Below are positions 49,819 to 58,749 of a stretch of 64,000 bases of DNA, piece by piece. This stretch comes from Microbacterium sp. CGR2. GTDB lineage: Bacteria > Actinomycetota > Actinomycetes > Actinomycetales > Microbacteriaceae. The position numbers and the translations under genes were made by a program. The stretch covers positions 2,108,001 to 2,172,000 of the forward strand of contig NZ_RBHX01000001.1 in NCBI RefSeq assembly GCF_003626735.1, in the 5' to 3' direction. Positions within the stretch are counted from its first letter, which is position 1; every line of letters starts with the position of its first letter. A model generated the notes under the pieces. That model was not told where the DNA came from. It made no database searches and saw only the letters and a program-made list of their open reading frames with translations.

Positions 49819-51720
49819 TCAGGCGAGCAACTGGTGACGCGCGAGGTCCCGATACAACGGCGTCGACTCCACGAGTTCGGCGTGTGTTCCCTGGCCGACG
49901 ACGACGCCGTCCTCCAGCACGACGATCCGGTCGCTGTCGACGACCGTCGAGAGGCGATGAGCGATCACGACGAGAGTGCGATCCGTGGAGACCGCGTCGA
50001 TCGCGTCGCGCATGCGCTGCTCATTGACGCCGTCGAGGGAGGACGTCGACTCGTCGAGGAGCAGGATCGGGGCATCCGTCAGCAGCGCGCGTGCGATGGC
50101 GAGACGCTGCCGCTCTCCTCCGGAGAGCATCACGCCGTCTTCACCCACCGGGGCTTCGAGTCTCAGTGGGCTCCGATCCAGCACATCCCCGAGGTTCACC
50201 GCCCGCAGGACGCGCTCGCAGTCGGTGTCCGTGGCGTCGGGCGCGGCAAGTCGAAGGTTCTCGGCGAGCGTGCCGGCGAGGGTCGGCGCGTCCTGCTCGA
50301 CATAGCCGAAATGGGAGCGCAGCTCTGCACGCGGGTAGGTGCGGGCGTCATGGCCGTGGAGTCGGATGGAACCGCCGGTCGGGTCGTAGAAGCGCTCGAT
50401 CAGCGAGAGGATCGTGCTCTTGCCGGCGCCGCTGGGTCCGACGAGCGCGACCCTGGCGCCGCGAGGCACCGTGAAGGACACTCCGCGCAGCACCTCGTGC
50501 TCTGTGACGGCGGCGGGATCGGCATCCGTCGCCTCCACGTGCGCGTCGGCGAGGAGCGTCCTGGCCTCCTTCGCGGCCGCTCGGCGTGCCGCGACGACGT
50601 TCGCCGGGTAGTGGAAGCGCACATCGCGGAATTCGATCGCCGGTTCCGTGTCGACCGCGGCTCCGTCTGGTCGCACGGCTTCCGGGAGGGATGCGGCGAT
50701 CGCCTCATCGTCCTGCGTCTCGGTGGGGAGGTCGAGCACCTCCTGGATGCGTCCGAGGGCACCGAGCGCCTGGTTGACCGAGGTGATGGCACCGAAGGTC
50801 GACGCGAGCGGCATCACCAGGAGGAAGAGGAACATGATGAAGGCGATCAGGGAGGCGATCGAGATGACGCCGGCAGCGACGCGGAAACCGCCCACGCCGA
50901 GCACGACGAGCAGGGAGAGCTGCATCGCGATGCCGGCGACCGGAACGACGAGGGAGGAGATCTTGGCGATGCGGACGCCGATCGCGTACGCATCGGCGGC
51001 GAGTTCCGATACCGCCGCGGTCTCGCGTTCGGTCGCCCCGGAAGCGCGAATGGTCCGGATCGAGCCGACGGCACGCTCCACGCCCGAGGACAACTCCCCG
51101 ACCTTCTCCTGCTGCGCCGTGGAGGCCGTGCGGATGCGCCCACTGAGCGCCACGACGACGACGACCGAGACGCCGATCACGACGACGATGAGCAGCAGAA
51201 GGATCGGATCGATGATCAGCATCGCGATGAGGGCCCCGAGGAACAGGACAGCACTGCCGACGGCATCCGCGAGTCCTTGGGTGAGGACGGCGTAGAGGAG
51301 GGTCGTGTCGGTGCCGACGCGGGAGACGAGGTCGCCGGTGCGGCGGGCGTCGAACTCCGATGTCGGCAGGTGCAGGATGCGCGCGATGATCTGGCGTCGG
51401 CTGGAGTGGACCACAGCCGTGCCGGTGCGTTGCAGCAGGTAGTGCTGGAACCCGGAGATCACCGACGAGAGGATCACGAAACCGACGAGGAGCCACACGA
51501 GGACACCCAGCCCGCCGTCGGACTGCACCGCCTCGATGACCTGCCCGACGAGCAGTGGTTGCACCAGTGAGGTCGCAGCGCCGAACACGCTGAGGACCGC
51601 GACGACGACGAGCGTGCGCTTGTGTTCGAACAGGAAGGGGAGGAGCTGGCGGAACGTTGCGCGGGGGCCTTCCGGCTGCGCGCCGCGTCCTCGGCGGCGT
51701 GTTGTCGCCGTGCTGGACAT
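49819..51720 (-). CDS. ABC exporter half-transporter (permease fused to ATPase)
   Basis: 633 aa. Six membrane spans (about 30-320), then the nucleotide-binding domain: Walker A GPSGAGKST, Q-loop, signature LSGGERQR, Walker B ILLLDEST and the H-loop IAHRLST. A 45-residue insert precedes the first strand of the ATPase (residues 340-385). It likely exports a drug, lipid or peptide as a homodimer. Upstream, 80 bp away on the same strand, is a small HTH gene with twin operators, which suggests that the pump is controlled by its substrate. Confidence 0.92.
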   Translation of the reverse strand: MSSTATTRRRGRGAQPEGPRATFRQLLPFLFEHKRTLVVVAVLSVFGAATSLVQPLLVGQVIEAVQSDGGLGVLVWLLVGFVILSSVISGFQHYLLQRTGTAVVHSSRRQIIARILHLPTSEFDARRTGDLVSRVGTDTTLLYAVLTQGLADAVGSAVLFLGALIAMLIIDPILLLLIVVVIGVSVVVVVALSGRIRTASTAQQEKVGELSSGVERAVGSIRTIRASGATERETAAVSELAADAYAIGVRIAKISSLVVPVAGIAMQLSLLVVLGVGGFRVAAGVISIASLIAFIMFLFLLVMPLASTFGAITSVNQALGALGRIQEVLDLPTETQDDEAIAASLPEAVRPDGAAVDTEPAIEFRDVRFHYPANVVAARRAAAKEARTLLADAHVEATDADPAAVTEHEVLRGVSFTVPRGARVALVGPSGAGKSTILSLIERFYDPTGGSIRLHGHDARTYPRAELRSHFGYVEQDAPTLAGTLAENLRLAAPDATDTDCERVLRAVNLGDVLDRSPLRLEAPVGEDGVMLSGGERQRLAIARALLTDAPILLLDESTSSLDGVNEQRMRDAIDAVSTDRTLVVIAHRLSTVVDSDRIVVLEDGVVVGQGTHAELVESTPLYRDLARHQLLA

Positions 51721-51799
51721 GCGGGACCTCTATCTGAAAGGGATACTTCGACCGTACTTCGTGGGCGGAGGGTTTCTGTGGATGGGCTGGACGCCCCGA

Positions 51800-52006
51800 T
51801 CAACGCCGTCCGAACCGCCGGTGGGCGGCTTGCTTCGTCACGCCGAGGGCGCTGGCTATCGCCTGCCAGGAATACCCGAGGTTTCGGGCGCGGCGCACCT
51901 GCGCTTCCTCGGTTCTGGCGAGTTCCTGGCGGATGCTCGCGAGCCGGTGCAACTCCGCCAGCGGTTCGCCGCCGTCGTCCTGCGCGATCGCGGTGGGCAA
52001 TGTCAT
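51800..52006 (-). CDS. Small HTH protein, probable regulator of the ABC exporter
   Basis: 68 aa with a predicted coiled N-terminus ([26 protein letters not shown]) and a C-terminal helix-turn-helix, [24 protein letters not shown], like that of sigma/AsnC-type DNA-binding units. No effector domain. ATG 52006 is preceded by AGGAGG at 6 bp; the longer form (TTG 52012) is not needed. First gene of the unit with the ABC exporter, and two palindromes cover its promoter, so autoregulation is likely. Confidence 0.75.
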   Translation of the reverse strand: MTLPTAIAQDDGGEPLAELHRLASIRQELARTEEAQVRRARNLGYSWQAIASALGVTKQAAHRRFGRR

Positions 52007-52020
52007 GATCAACCTCCTGC

Positions 52021-52064
52021 GTCAATACTGGTTGACGGATTCGGAGTTGTCAACAAGGGTTGAC
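52021..52064 (-). promoter_or_regulatory. Twin 16-bp palindromes GTCAA-N6-TTGAC at the HTH/ABC promoter
   Basis: GTCAATACTGGTTGAC at 52021-52036 and GTCAACAAGGGTTGAC at 52049-52064, centres 28 bp apart. A minus-strand TTGACA -35 falls between them and the operators flank the promoter. Confidence 0.8.
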
Positions 52065-52192
52065 GAGCATTTCGGAAGCGCAGCTGCGGCGGCAGGCACT
52101 CCCGCCGTGTACTGAGGTCAGGACCCGACCCGGAGTCGCTCGGAAGCCTCCACTTCCAGCCCGGATGCCGCGTCCTGCCATAAAGTGTGCGG

Positions 52193-52834
52193 ATGGGCGA
52201 GGTGAAGTGGATCCTGTTCGACATCGGGGGCGTGCTCGAGGTCGTCGACGACGACACCTGGCAGGAGAACTGGTGGCGGCGGTGGTGCGAGCGTTCCGGA
52301 CTCACTGCCGAGGAGTTCGACGCCCGCGTCGCAGCCGCCGACCTCCCTGCCATCGACCTCACCGTCGGGCACGAGGCAGAGTTCTGGGACCGGATGGCGA
52401 CCGCACTCGACCTCGATGCCGCCCAGCGCGACGCGATGCGCGCCGACTTCTGGGACGAGTACTGCGGCACCGGCAACATTGAGCTGATCGAGTACGCCCG
52501 CTCTCTCCAGGGGCGCGCTCGCACCGCGATCCTGTCGAATTCCGCCGACGGCGCCCGCGAGGAGGAGGAGCGGCGATACGGCTTCTCCGAGATCTTCGAC
52601 CCGATCTGCTACAGCCACGAGCAGGGGGTGAACAAGCCGGACCCGCAGGCCTATCTGCTCGCCCTGCAGCGACTCGAAGCCGCTCCCGAGGATGTCTTCT
52701 TCATCGACGACCACCTGATCTCGGTGGCGAGTGCGGCCGAGGTCGGCATCCACGGCATCCTGCATCGCGACAACGCCGAGACGATCGCCGCGATCGAGAC
52801 GTTCCTCGCAGGAGGTGCGCCGGCCGCGACGTGA
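52193..52834 (+). CDS. HAD-superfamily phosphatase
   Basis: 213 aa. Nucleophile strand WILFDIGGVLE, motif II ILSNSADG, Lys in NKPDPQAY, and acidic motif FFIDDH. The cap type resembles haloacid dehalogenase/sugar-phosphate phosphatases. In motif I only the first aspartate is present (DIGGV); Gly stands where the usual second Asp would be, a variation seen in some HAD proteins, so catalysis may be altered. ATG 52193 is supported by TAAAGT 6 bp upstream. Confidence 0.82.
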   Translation: MGEVKWILFDIGGVLEVVDDDTWQENWWRRWCERSGLTAEEFDARVAAADLPAIDLTVGHEAEFWDRMATALDLDAAQRDAMRADFWDEYCGTGNIELIEYARSLQGRARTAILSNSADGAREEEERRYGFSEIFDPICYSHEQGVNKPDPQAYLLALQRLEAAPEDVFFIDDHLISVASAAEVGIHGILHRDNAETIAAIETFLAGGAPAAT

Positions 52835-52870
52835 CGCGCTCCCGCCGCCCCTCCGCGCAGGGAAAGCCGC

Positions 52871-54331
52871 CTATCGCTTGACCTGGGCGGCGATCCCGAG
52901 GTCTTCTTCGTAGTCGCGATCCTTCGTCTCGGGGGAGAGGAACAGCGCGATGAAGGTCAGCACGCCCATCGCCGACAGGTACAGGCCCACCAGCCACGGG
53001 GCGCCGTCGCCGAGAGCCCACAGCCACACCGCGATCAGGGGGGCGACGGCCGCACCGAGGATCGAGGACACGTTGTAGGAGATCGCGGAACCGGTGTAGC
53101 GGACGTTCGTCGGGAAGAGCTCGGGCAGCAGAGCGCCCATGGGGCCGAATGTCGCTCCCATGAGCACGAACCCGAACACCAGGAACGCCTGCACGAGCGC
53201 GCCGGTGAACTTCGGGTCGACGGCCGGGAGCAGGAATGTGTTGAACGTCAGGCCGAAGACGATGATGAGTCCGGTCACCCAGAGCAGGAGCTTGCGACGA
53301 CCGATCTTGTCGGCGATCGGGCCCGAGAGCAGTGTGAAGATGCCGAAGAAGACGACGCCGATGATCTGCATGAGCACGAAGTCCGTGTAGCCGAAGCCGA
53401 GGCCCGGATAGAACTGTGCCGCGAAAGCGCCGGCGTCGAAGTCGGTGCCGGCGGCCTCCGCTGCGGCCTGCGCGGCAGCGGACGCGGTCTCCAGCGACGC
53501 GGCTTTGGTGCCGTAGGCGAGGGTGAAGTTCGTCATCAGGTAGAACAGCACGTAGGTCGCCAGCATGATGAACGTGCCGAGGATGAGCTGCTTCCAGTGG
53601 TGGCGGAACACGGTCGCCAGCGGCAGTTTGCGGATGACACCCTTCTTCTCCGCGTTCTTGAAGGTGTCGGACTCGACCAGACGAAGACGGACCCAGAGAC
53701 CGACGATCACCATCACGGCGGAGAACAGGAAGGGGATGCGCCAGCCCCAGGCGAGGAAGGCCTCCGACTTCAGTGCGGGGTTCTCGGAGTGCGGCAGCAG
53801 CCAGTTGATGGCGAGGAAGAGGAAGTTGGCGATGATGAAGCCGAGCGGGGCGCCCAGCTGCGGGAACGTGCCGTACCAGGCCCGCTTGCCTTTGGGGGCG
53901 TTCTCCGTGGCCACCAGCGCCGCTCCGGACCATTCGCCGCCGAGCGCGAAGCCCTGGGCGAGACGGAGGAAGAGCAGCAGCAATGCTGCCCACCAGCCGA
54001 TGTCCTGATACGTCGGCAACAGGCCGATGACGAAGGTCGCTATCCCCATGGTGAGAAGCGACGCGACGAGCGTCGCCTTGCGTCCGAACTTGTCACCGAA
54101 GTGCCCGAAGACCACAGCGCCGATCGGGCGCGCCACCATCGCCGCGCCGAAGACTGCGAATGAGGAGAGCAGGGATGTGGTGTCATCGCCGGTGGGGAAG
54201 AACAGCACGGGGAAGACGAGCACGGCCGCCGTCGCGTAGGCGTAGAAGTCGTAGAACTCGATCGTGGTTCCGACGAGGCTCGCGGTGATGACGCGGGAGC
54301 GTGGATTGGCCGGCGCAGTGGTGGCGCTCAT
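52871..54331 (-). CDS. MFS transporter, metabolite:H+ symporter (MHS) type
   Basis: 486 aa with 12 predicted spans. MHS/ShiA-type markers: TIEFYDFYAYATAAVLVFPVLFFP, GHFGDKFGRKATLVASLLTMG and RLAQGFALGGEWSGA. It has a large soluble loop (about 275-315) between TM6 and TM7. Substrates in this family include citrate, shikimate, alpha-ketoglutarate, proline and betaine; none can be named here. The ORF runs on upstream to 55432 as antisense noise. Confidence 0.9.
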   Translation of the reverse strand: MSATTAPANPRSRVITASLVGTTIEFYDFYAYATAAVLVFPVLFFPTGDDTTSLLSSFAVFGAAMVARPIGAVVFGHFGDKFGRKATLVASLLTMGIATFVIGLLPTYQDIGWWAALLLLFLRLAQGFALGGEWSGAALVATENAPKGKRAWYGTFPQLGAPLGFIIANFLFLAINWLLPHSENPALKSEAFLAWGWRIPFLFSAVMVIVGLWVRLRLVESDTFKNAEKKGVIRKLPLATVFRHHWKQLILGTFIMLATYVLFYLMTNFTLAYGTKAASLETASAAAQAAAEAAGTDFDAGAFAAQFYPGLGFGYTDFVLMQIIGVVFFGIFTLLSGPIADKIGRRKLLLWVTGLIIVFGLTFNTFLLPAVDPKFTGALVQAFLVFGFVLMGATFGPMGALLPELFPTNVRYTGSAISYNVSSILGAAVAPLIAVWLWALGDGAPWLVGLYLSAMGVLTFIALFLSPETKDRDYEEDLGIAAQVKR

Positions 54332-54479
54332 GGATGTCCTCCGATCGATGCCCGCGACTCCACGGGACTGGCGTGAGTTTACGCCTTCCTGAGTTTTCGC
54401 TGTGTGAATGCGTCGCGTGTCATCGCCCCGGGAACCCAGACTGCGTAGAGTCGAGAATCCCGAGAGAGGTGGTGTGCAG

Positions 54480-54977
54480 GTGTCGACGAATCTCCTCCTG
54501 CTGGCCGACACGCACGTGCCGAAGAGGGCGAAGCGGCTGCCGGATTCGGTGCTCAGCGCGGTCGAGGAGGCAGATATCGTGGTGCACGCCGGCGACTGGG
54601 TCGACGTCGCCACCCTTGACCTGCTGACGTCCAGGTCTCGCGCCCTTGTCGGTGTCTTCGGGAACAACGACGGGCCAGAGCTGCGCGCGCGCCTGCCGGA
54701 GATCGCTCGAGTCCGTGTCGAAGGTGTCGACATCGCAGTCATCCATGAGACAGGAGCCGCCAAGGGGCGGGAACAGCGGATGGAACTCGCCTTTCCCGAC
54801 GCGGACGTCCTCGTCTTCGGACACTCGCACATTCCATGGGATACCGCGTCCCCGTCGGGACTGCGACTGCTGAATCCGGGGTCGCCGACGGATCGCCGCC
54901 GACAGCCGGTGTGCACCATGATGTCGGTGACGATCGACGGCTCCCGGATCGAGGCGACTCTGGTGCCCGTGCGATGA
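54480..54977 (+). CDS. YfcE/MJ0936-type metallophosphoesterase
   Basis: 165 aa. Metal ligands are visible in order: LLADTHVP, VVHAGDWVD, GVFGNND, and FGHSHIPWD, with VIHETG between. This is the small phosphodiesterase family (YfcE). The GTG at 54480 follows GAGAGG and a TAGAGT -10 at 54446-54451. The next gene overlaps its stop codon by 4 bp. Confidence 0.9.
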   Translation: MSTNLLLLADTHVPKRAKRLPDSVLSAVEEADIVVHAGDWVDVATLDLLTSRSRALVGVFGNNDGPELRARLPEIARVRVEGVDIAVIHETGAAKGREQRMELAFPDADVLVFGHSHIPWDTASPSGLRLLNPGSPTDRRRQPVCTMMSVTIDGSRIEATLVPVR

Positions 54978-55489
54978 GGGAACAGATGGCCGGTCCCGCG
55001 CAGGAGTCGGCGGTCTTCCGCGCGCCGATGCGGTCGCGCGACGACGGGGTCGCCGACGGGATCGCCGTGGAGCGGGCGCTCGAGTGCGGGCTCTGCGGCA
55101 TGGGCGGACGCGTGGAGTCGCCCCCGACGACTCTGGACCGTGCGCTCGCCGCCGTCGACAGACGTTTCGACGAACGAACTGCTCGACGGATCGAGCGGTT
55201 CGCCGCGGTGCCGGACGGAGCGTTCGTGTGGACTCGTGACAGCGAGGGGCTCTTCTGGCTGGGGCGCCTCGTCGGACCGTGGCGCTACGACACTTCGCAG
55301 GATGCTGCGGCGCGGGATCTGGTCCATGTCCGAGACTGCGAGTGGCTGCCGACCGCGGTGCCGCCGGCGGAGGTTCCGACGGCCGTCCGGGCGACCTTCG
55401 CGCGCGGCGGACGGAACTTGCAGCGCATCCATGCCGACGGGATCTCGCAGCTTTCCGCGAACCTGTGGGACCGGCTGGGCAACGGCTGA
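54974..55489 (+). CDS. Unknown 171-aa protein, possible PUA/EVE-like domain
   Basis: I cannot name the family. Residues about 75-150 read GAFVWTRDSEGLFWLGRLVGPWRYD, HVRDCEWL, VPPAEVPTAVRATF and NLQRI, a spacing that recalls small nucleic-acid-reading (PUA/EVE-like) domains fused to McrB-like or Mrr-like restriction proteins; here it stands alone. CxxC in ALECGLCGMGG (about 37-40) may bind zinc. ATG 54974 overlaps the stop of the phosphodiesterase gene (ATGA), so the two are coupled, and it meets the GH35 gene tail to tail. Confidence 0.55.
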   Translation: MREQMAGPAQESAVFRAPMRSRDDGVADGIAVERALECGLCGMGGRVESPPTTLDRALAAVDRRFDERTARRIERFAAVPDGAFVWTRDSEGLFWLGRLVGPWRYDTSQDAAARDLVHVRDCEWLPTAVPPAEVPTAVRATFARGGRNLQRIHADGISQLSANLWDRLGNG

Positions 55490-55498
55490 CCCGCCGCG

Positions 55499-57253
55499 TC
55501 ACTCCTCGGTGTCGCCGAGAACGGCTTCGCTGAGGAACGCGGCACGCGGGGCGACGAGGTTCTCCAGCTCCAGGACGACGAGACGATTGCCGCCTGCCCT
55601 GGTCACGGGCGCCGGGACGTACAGCGAGCGCTGCGGGCCGTTGCGCCAGTATCGCCCGAGCAGAAAGCCGTTGATGAACGCATAGCCCTTGCCCCACTCC
55701 GCGGTGTCGAGGAAGAGGTCGGTGGCGCCGTCGAGGGGGAAGTCGGCCACCCACGCCAGGGGACCGGCGATCGTCGAGTCCTGCGCGCGGAGGACATCGT
55801 CGTCGAAGCGGGCCGCTGCCGCTGCTGCCGCGGCAACGACGTCGAGCGGTGCGGATCGCCACGCCGAGAGAGGGACACCATCCAGCGTCACCGATCCGAT
55901 CAGCCCCTTCTCCTCACCCAACCGGTGGCCGTAGTTCACGCGGCCCTGATCTTCGACGAGGATGCTCAGAGTCCCACCGGCCGGGACCCGGAGGGTGCGA
56001 TCATGGCGGGTTCGCGAGAGCGTGCCCACAGGCTGCCCGTCGACGCTCACCCACGCCAGGTCGCGGACGTCATCGAGGGCGAGCAGCCCGCCCACCCCGT
56101 CGGGCAGTTCGACGTCGTAGCGCACCAGGGGGCCGAGGTGGGCGAGCTGGTCGAACGTGTGCGGGTGATCGGACGCGGGTGCGGGTGACGCGGCATCCGT
56201 CCAGGGGCCGACGGCAGTCGTCGCGATCTCGAACGTCGGCGCGACAGCGGCGGCGGAGGGAAGCTCTTCGGGCACCGAGGCGTGGCGGGCGATCACCTCG
56301 CGGAACGCGAAGTACTTCTCCGTGGGGTTCCCGGCTTCGTCGAGGGGAGCGTCGTAGTCGTAGGAGGTCACCAGTGGCAGATAGCGCCCCTTGTCGTTCG
56401 CACCGTTGGTCAGGCCGAAGTTGGTGCCGCCGTGGAACATGTAGATGTTGACGGATGCCCCGGCGGCGAGAAGCGCATCGAGGTCGGATGCCGCAGCCGC
56501 GACATCCGTGGTGTGATGCACCCCGCCCCACCAGTCGAACCATCCGTCCCAGAACTCCGAGCACATGAGCGGCCCGGTGGGCTGATGATGGCGGAGGGTG
56601 GCCAGACGCTCAGCGCTGCGCGATCCGAACGACGCGGTCTTGTGGAGGCCGGGGAGGCTCCCGTCTTCGAGCATCTGGTCTACGGGCTGATCGACGGTGG
56701 TGAGCGGGACGGTGATGCCGGCGTCTCTGGTGGCCGCCACCAGCTCTTCGAGGTAGGCCTTGTCGGCGCCGTACGCTCCGTACTCGTTCTCGATCTGCAC
56801 GAGCACGACGGGACCCCCGCGGTCGATCTGGCGCGGTTCGACGATCTCGTACACACGTCGCAGGTAGTCGCCGACGTCGGCGAGGAACGCCGGGTCGGAG
56901 GCGCGCAGTCGGCGCTCGCCGCCGGTGAGCCAGGTGGGCAGACCTCCGTTGTGCCACTCCGCGCAGATGTACGGGCCGGGTCGGACGATCGCGTCGAGGC
57001 CCTCCTCGTGCACCAGGTCCAGGAAACGTCCGAGGTCGTTCCATCCCGTCGCGTCCCACTCGCCGCGCCTCGGCTCGTGCGCGTTCCAGGCGACATAGGT
57101 CTCGATGGTGTTCAGCCCCATCAACCGCGCCTTGTGGATGCGGTCCTGCCACTGATCCGGATGCACGCGGAAGTAGTGGATCGCTCCGGAGATCACCTGG
57201 TGAGGATGTCCGTCGCGGAGGAAGTCGGTGGCGCCGATGGAGAAGGAGGTCAC
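55499..57253 (-). CDS. GH35 beta-galactosidase
   Basis: 584 aa. TIM barrel (about 5-320) with ISGAIHYFRVHPDQWQDRI, RPGPYICAEWHNGGLPTWL and LVQIENEYGAYG; the acid/base Glu is in IENEYG and the nucleophile Glu in MCSEFWDGWFDWWG. C-terminal beta domains follow. It hydrolyses terminal beta-galactose, inside the cell since no signal peptide is seen. GTG 57253. Part of the sugar ABC cluster. Confidence 0.93.
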   Translation of the reverse strand: MTSFSIGATDFLRDGHPHQVISGAIHYFRVHPDQWQDRIHKARLMGLNTIETYVAWNAHEPRRGEWDATGWNDLGRFLDLVHEEGLDAIVRPGPYICAEWHNGGLPTWLTGGERRLRASDPAFLADVGDYLRRVYEIVEPRQIDRGGPVVLVQIENEYGAYGADKAYLEELVAATRDAGITVPLTTVDQPVDQMLEDGSLPGLHKTASFGSRSAERLATLRHHQPTGPLMCSEFWDGWFDWWGGVHHTTDVAAAASDLDALLAAGASVNIYMFHGGTNFGLTNGANDKGRYLPLVTSYDYDAPLDEAGNPTEKYFAFREVIARHASVPEELPSAAAVAPTFEIATTAVGPWTDAASPAPASDHPHTFDQLAHLGPLVRYDVELPDGVGGLLALDDVRDLAWVSVDGQPVGTLSRTRHDRTLRVPAGGTLSILVEDQGRVNYGHRLGEEKGLIGSVTLDGVPLSAWRSAPLDVVAAAAAAAARFDDDVLRAQDSTIAGPLAWVADFPLDGATDLFLDTAEWGKGYAFINGFLLGRYWRNGPQRSLYVPAPVTRAGGNRLVVLELENLVAPRAAFLSEAVLGDTEE

Positions 57254-57280
57254 GAGCGGGTCTTTCGGTTCGGGTGGGTC

Positions 57281-57316
57281 GGCTGCGCTGAGCCCGGCGT
57301 CGGGCTCAGCGCAGCC
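57281..57316 (-). terminator. 16-bp perfect hairpin between the solute-binding protein and GH35 genes
   Basis: GGCTGCGCTGAGCCCG (57281-57296), loop GCGT, then CGGGCTCAGCGCAGCC (57301-57316). It lies 8 bp after the stop of the binding-protein gene and 28 bp before the GH35 start, so it may reduce read-through or protect the upstream mRNA. Confidence 0.7.
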
Positions 57317-57323
57317 GATGGTG

Positions 57324-58682
57324 TCACTTGTTGACGGCGAAGCCCTGCGCGTTGCCGTATTCGACGAGCGCGTCCTGCCAGGCGGTCAGGCCGTCGTTCA
57401 GGTCGGTGCCGTTCTGATAGGACTGGCCGACGGTGTCGCCGAAGATGCTGTTGCCGTACACCTGGTAGGGCAGGTAGCTCCACCCCTCGACCACGTCGCC
57501 GGCGGCAGCGGCGAGAACCTCGTTGATCTTCTGGCCGCCGAAGTACTCCGGCGCGTCGGCGAGGAACTCCTCGCTCGAGAGCTCTGCGTTCGTCGACGGG
57601 AATCCGCCGGACTCGAGGAAGATCGAGATGCTCTCCTCGGAGTTGTTCAGCCACGACAGGAATCCCGCGGCGAGTTCCGGGTTCTCGCTCTGCTGGGTGA
57701 CGGCCTGGCCGCCGCCGCCGTTCTCGGCGCTCGCGGGCTCGCCGTCATAGGTCGGCATCGGTGCGACGCGCCAGTCGCCGGCGCCGTCGGGAGCGCCCGA
57801 GATGAGGTTTCCGGGCATCCATGCGCCGATCACCAGGGTGGCCAGACTTCCGTCGCCGAGGGCACGGAACCACTCGTCGCTCCAGCTGGTGTACGGAGCC
57901 ACGAGATCCTCTTCGACGAGGCGGTTCCAGTTCTCGGTCCACCGGGCGGAGCCTTCGTCCTGCAGGTCGATCGTGACGTCGGTGCCGGAGGTCTCGAACG
58001 GCTTTCCGCCTGCCTGCCAGATCATCGAGGTCGCGAAGCCGGCGTCGCCGGTGTCGTTGGTGATGTAGGCGTCGGGATCGGCTGCGTGGATCGTCTTCGC
58101 CGCCTCGTAGTACTCGTCCCAGGTGGTGGGCACCTCGACGCCGGCGGCGTCGAACACGGCCTTGTTGTAGAACAGTGCCATGGGCCCTGAGTCCTGCGGC
58201 AGACCGTAGACGGCGTCGCCGTCGGTCACGGAGTTCCACGTCGACGCGGTGTAGTCGTCTTCGAAGTCGGAGAAGCCGTACTGGGAGAGGTCCACGAAGG
58301 CGTCGGTCAGGGCGAACTGCGGGAAGGCGTAGTACTCGATCTGCACGACGTCGGGGGCACCGGAGCCCGCCTTGATGGCGTTCTGCAGCTTGGTGTACTC
58401 CTCGTTGTTGGTTCCGGCGTTGACCAGGTTGACGGTGACGTTCGGGTATTCCTTCTCGAAGGCTTCGACCTGAGCTTCGGCCGACGGCGTCCACGACCAG
58501 TAGGTGATCTCGCCGCCCTTCTCGAGGGCTGCTTCGACCGAGTCGAACGATCCGGAGCCGGCGCTGTCGCCACCGGAGGCGTCGCTGCCCCCGGTGCTGC
58601 AGCCGGCCAGCGCGAGAGCTGCCACGGTTCCGGCGGCCAACACCGTGAGGGTGCGTCGCGCGGGGGAGGGAAGGTGCTTCAT
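57324..58682 (-). CDS. Sugar ABC transporter substrate-binding lipoprotein
   Basis: 452 aa. Signal peptide with lipobox ALAGC (Cys about 28), a Gly/Ser linker, then an extracellular solute-binding fold of family 1 (ITYWSWTPSAEAQVEAFEKEYPNVTVNLVNAGTNNEEYTKLQNAIKAG). It captures an oligosaccharide outside the membrane and passes it to the two permeases encoded upstream. ATG 58682 with GAAAGG. The unit order permease-permease-binding protein-hydrolase is less usual than binding protein first. Confidence 0.93.
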   Translation of the reverse strand: MKHLPSPARRTLTVLAAGTVAALALAGCSTGGSDASGGDSAGSGSFDSVEAALEKGGEITYWSWTPSAEAQVEAFEKEYPNVTVNLVNAGTNNEEYTKLQNAIKAGSGAPDVVQIEYYAFPQFALTDAFVDLSQYGFSDFEDDYTASTWNSVTDGDAVYGLPQDSGPMALFYNKAVFDAAGVEVPTTWDEYYEAAKTIHAADPDAYITNDTGDAGFATSMIWQAGGKPFETSGTDVTIDLQDEGSARWTENWNRLVEEDLVAPYTSWSDEWFRALGDGSLATLVIGAWMPGNLISGAPDGAGDWRVAPMPTYDGEPASAENGGGGQAVTQQSENPELAAGFLSWLNNSEESISIFLESGGFPSTNAELSSEEFLADAPEYFGGQKINEVLAAAAGDVVEGWSYLPYQVYGNSIFGDTVGQSYQNGTDLNDGLTAWQDALVEYGNAQGFAVNK

Positions 58683-58749
58683 TGCTGTGTCCTTTCGGGA
58701 GGGGGCGGTCCGGCGTCGGACCGCCGTGGTGGTGCAGGGCGTGCGGAAG

